64,000 bases of DNA from Aureococcus anophagefferens (taxonomy: Eukaryota > Sar > Pelagophyceae > Pelagomonadales > Pelagomonadaceae): positions 3,389,904-3,453,903 of the forward strand of contig NW_008705562.1 of the NCBI RefSeq assembly GCF_000186865.1, read 5' to 3'. Made by a program: the position numbers and the translations under genes. How positions within the stretch are numbered: the stretch's first letter is position 1; every line of letters begins with the position of its first letter. This document shows, in pieces, positions 63,955 to 64,000 of the stretch. Below the pieces are notes generated by a model that saw only the letters and a program-made list of their open reading frames with translations, was not told the DNA's origin and searched no databases.

Positions 63955-64000
63955 TCACTCGTCGTCGTCGGAGTCGTCCTTCGACTCTACTCTCTCTCCT
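63955..64000 (-). CDS. C-terminal tail of a gene running off the window (acidic end)
   Basis: On the minus strand the last bases encode GERVESKDDSDDDE and a TGA at 63957-63955. A Ser/Asp/Glu tail like this is common at protein ends, and a gene convergent with the PARP gene would fit the local pattern. Only 14 codons are visible, so this could be chance. Confidence 0.3.
   Translation of the reverse strand, partial: GERVESKDDSDDDE

Noticed and set aside
1..64000. tRNA, rRNA, CRISPR arrays, bacterial operons or riboswitches
   Set aside because: No tRNA-like cloverleaf with A/B boxes, no conserved rRNA stretch, and no regularly spaced direct repeats with unique spacers were seen. A B12 riboswitch near CobS/CobT was considered and nothing matching was found.

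Overview
This is GC-rich nuclear DNA of a eukaryotic microalga. The most likely source is a pelagophyte stramenopile close to Aureococcus anophagefferens. The evidence is the very high GC and Ala/Arg/Pro-rich proteins, closely packed genes on both strands, mostly intronless genes, a complex I subunit with a split gene, N-terminal signal/plastid-type leaders, an apparent UGA-selenocysteine codon, and ~200-bp repeat introns flanked by target-site duplications (introners, described in Aureococcus). Two 50-base runs of N mark assembly gaps. I see no rRNA, tRNA, CRISPR or bacterial operon structure.

Layout: (1-5.5 kb) a 5'-truncated GPAT-like acyltransferase, an AlgH/UPF0301 protein, a MITE-like insertion in the shared promoter, a ubiquitin-like/GH16 glucanase fusion and a METTL21-type methyltransferase. 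(5.5-15.5 kb) a degenerate ABC protein carrying seven C2HC fingers, an ABCG half-transporter interrupted by an introner, and a phytyl-ester-synthase-like hydrolase. (15.6-25.7 kb) a secreted prolyl 4-hydroxylase, a Cys-rich type II membrane protein, a PIF1 helicase with SIM-like motifs and a BRCT domain, a MYND protein and an organellar-type OPR/SAP RNA-binding protein. (25.7-36.7 kb) a UIM/SAM protein, a CAMTA transcription factor with an introner, a small coiled-coil protein, NDUFB7, a class II histone deacetylase, a CAMK-type kinase and a Beclin-like fragment. (36.9-37.8 kb) a TIR element with 7-bp target duplication. (38-41 kb) a kexin-like protease with an introner.

(41-45 kb) CobS, an MFS/folate-biopterin-like transporter and CobT are immediate neighbours. 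They would assemble the cobalamin lower ligand and suggest a eukaryotic cobamide-remodelling locus. (45-50.5 kb) a GILT-type thiol reductase whose first active-site Cys codon is TGA, with a SECIS-like hairpin after its stop; a damaged acid lipase; a GNAT-like/spermidine-synthase-like fusion; and a DMT transporter. (50.5-56.6 kb) a TauD-dioxygenase/Ldh2-dehydrogenase fusion with an introner in the opposite orientation, a fold-back element, a WW/B-box protein and VKOR. (56.7-62 kb) a complete-looking P-superfamily transposon with 56-bp inverted repeats and two convergent genes. (62-64 kb) a macrodomain-PARP, and the tail of a further gene.

Genes mostly alternate in divergent and convergent pairs with very short spacers; two convergent pairs share stop-codon bases. 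Intron coordinates were derived from repeat boundaries and reading-frame continuity, not from transcripts. All family assignments are by eye from sequence motifs.
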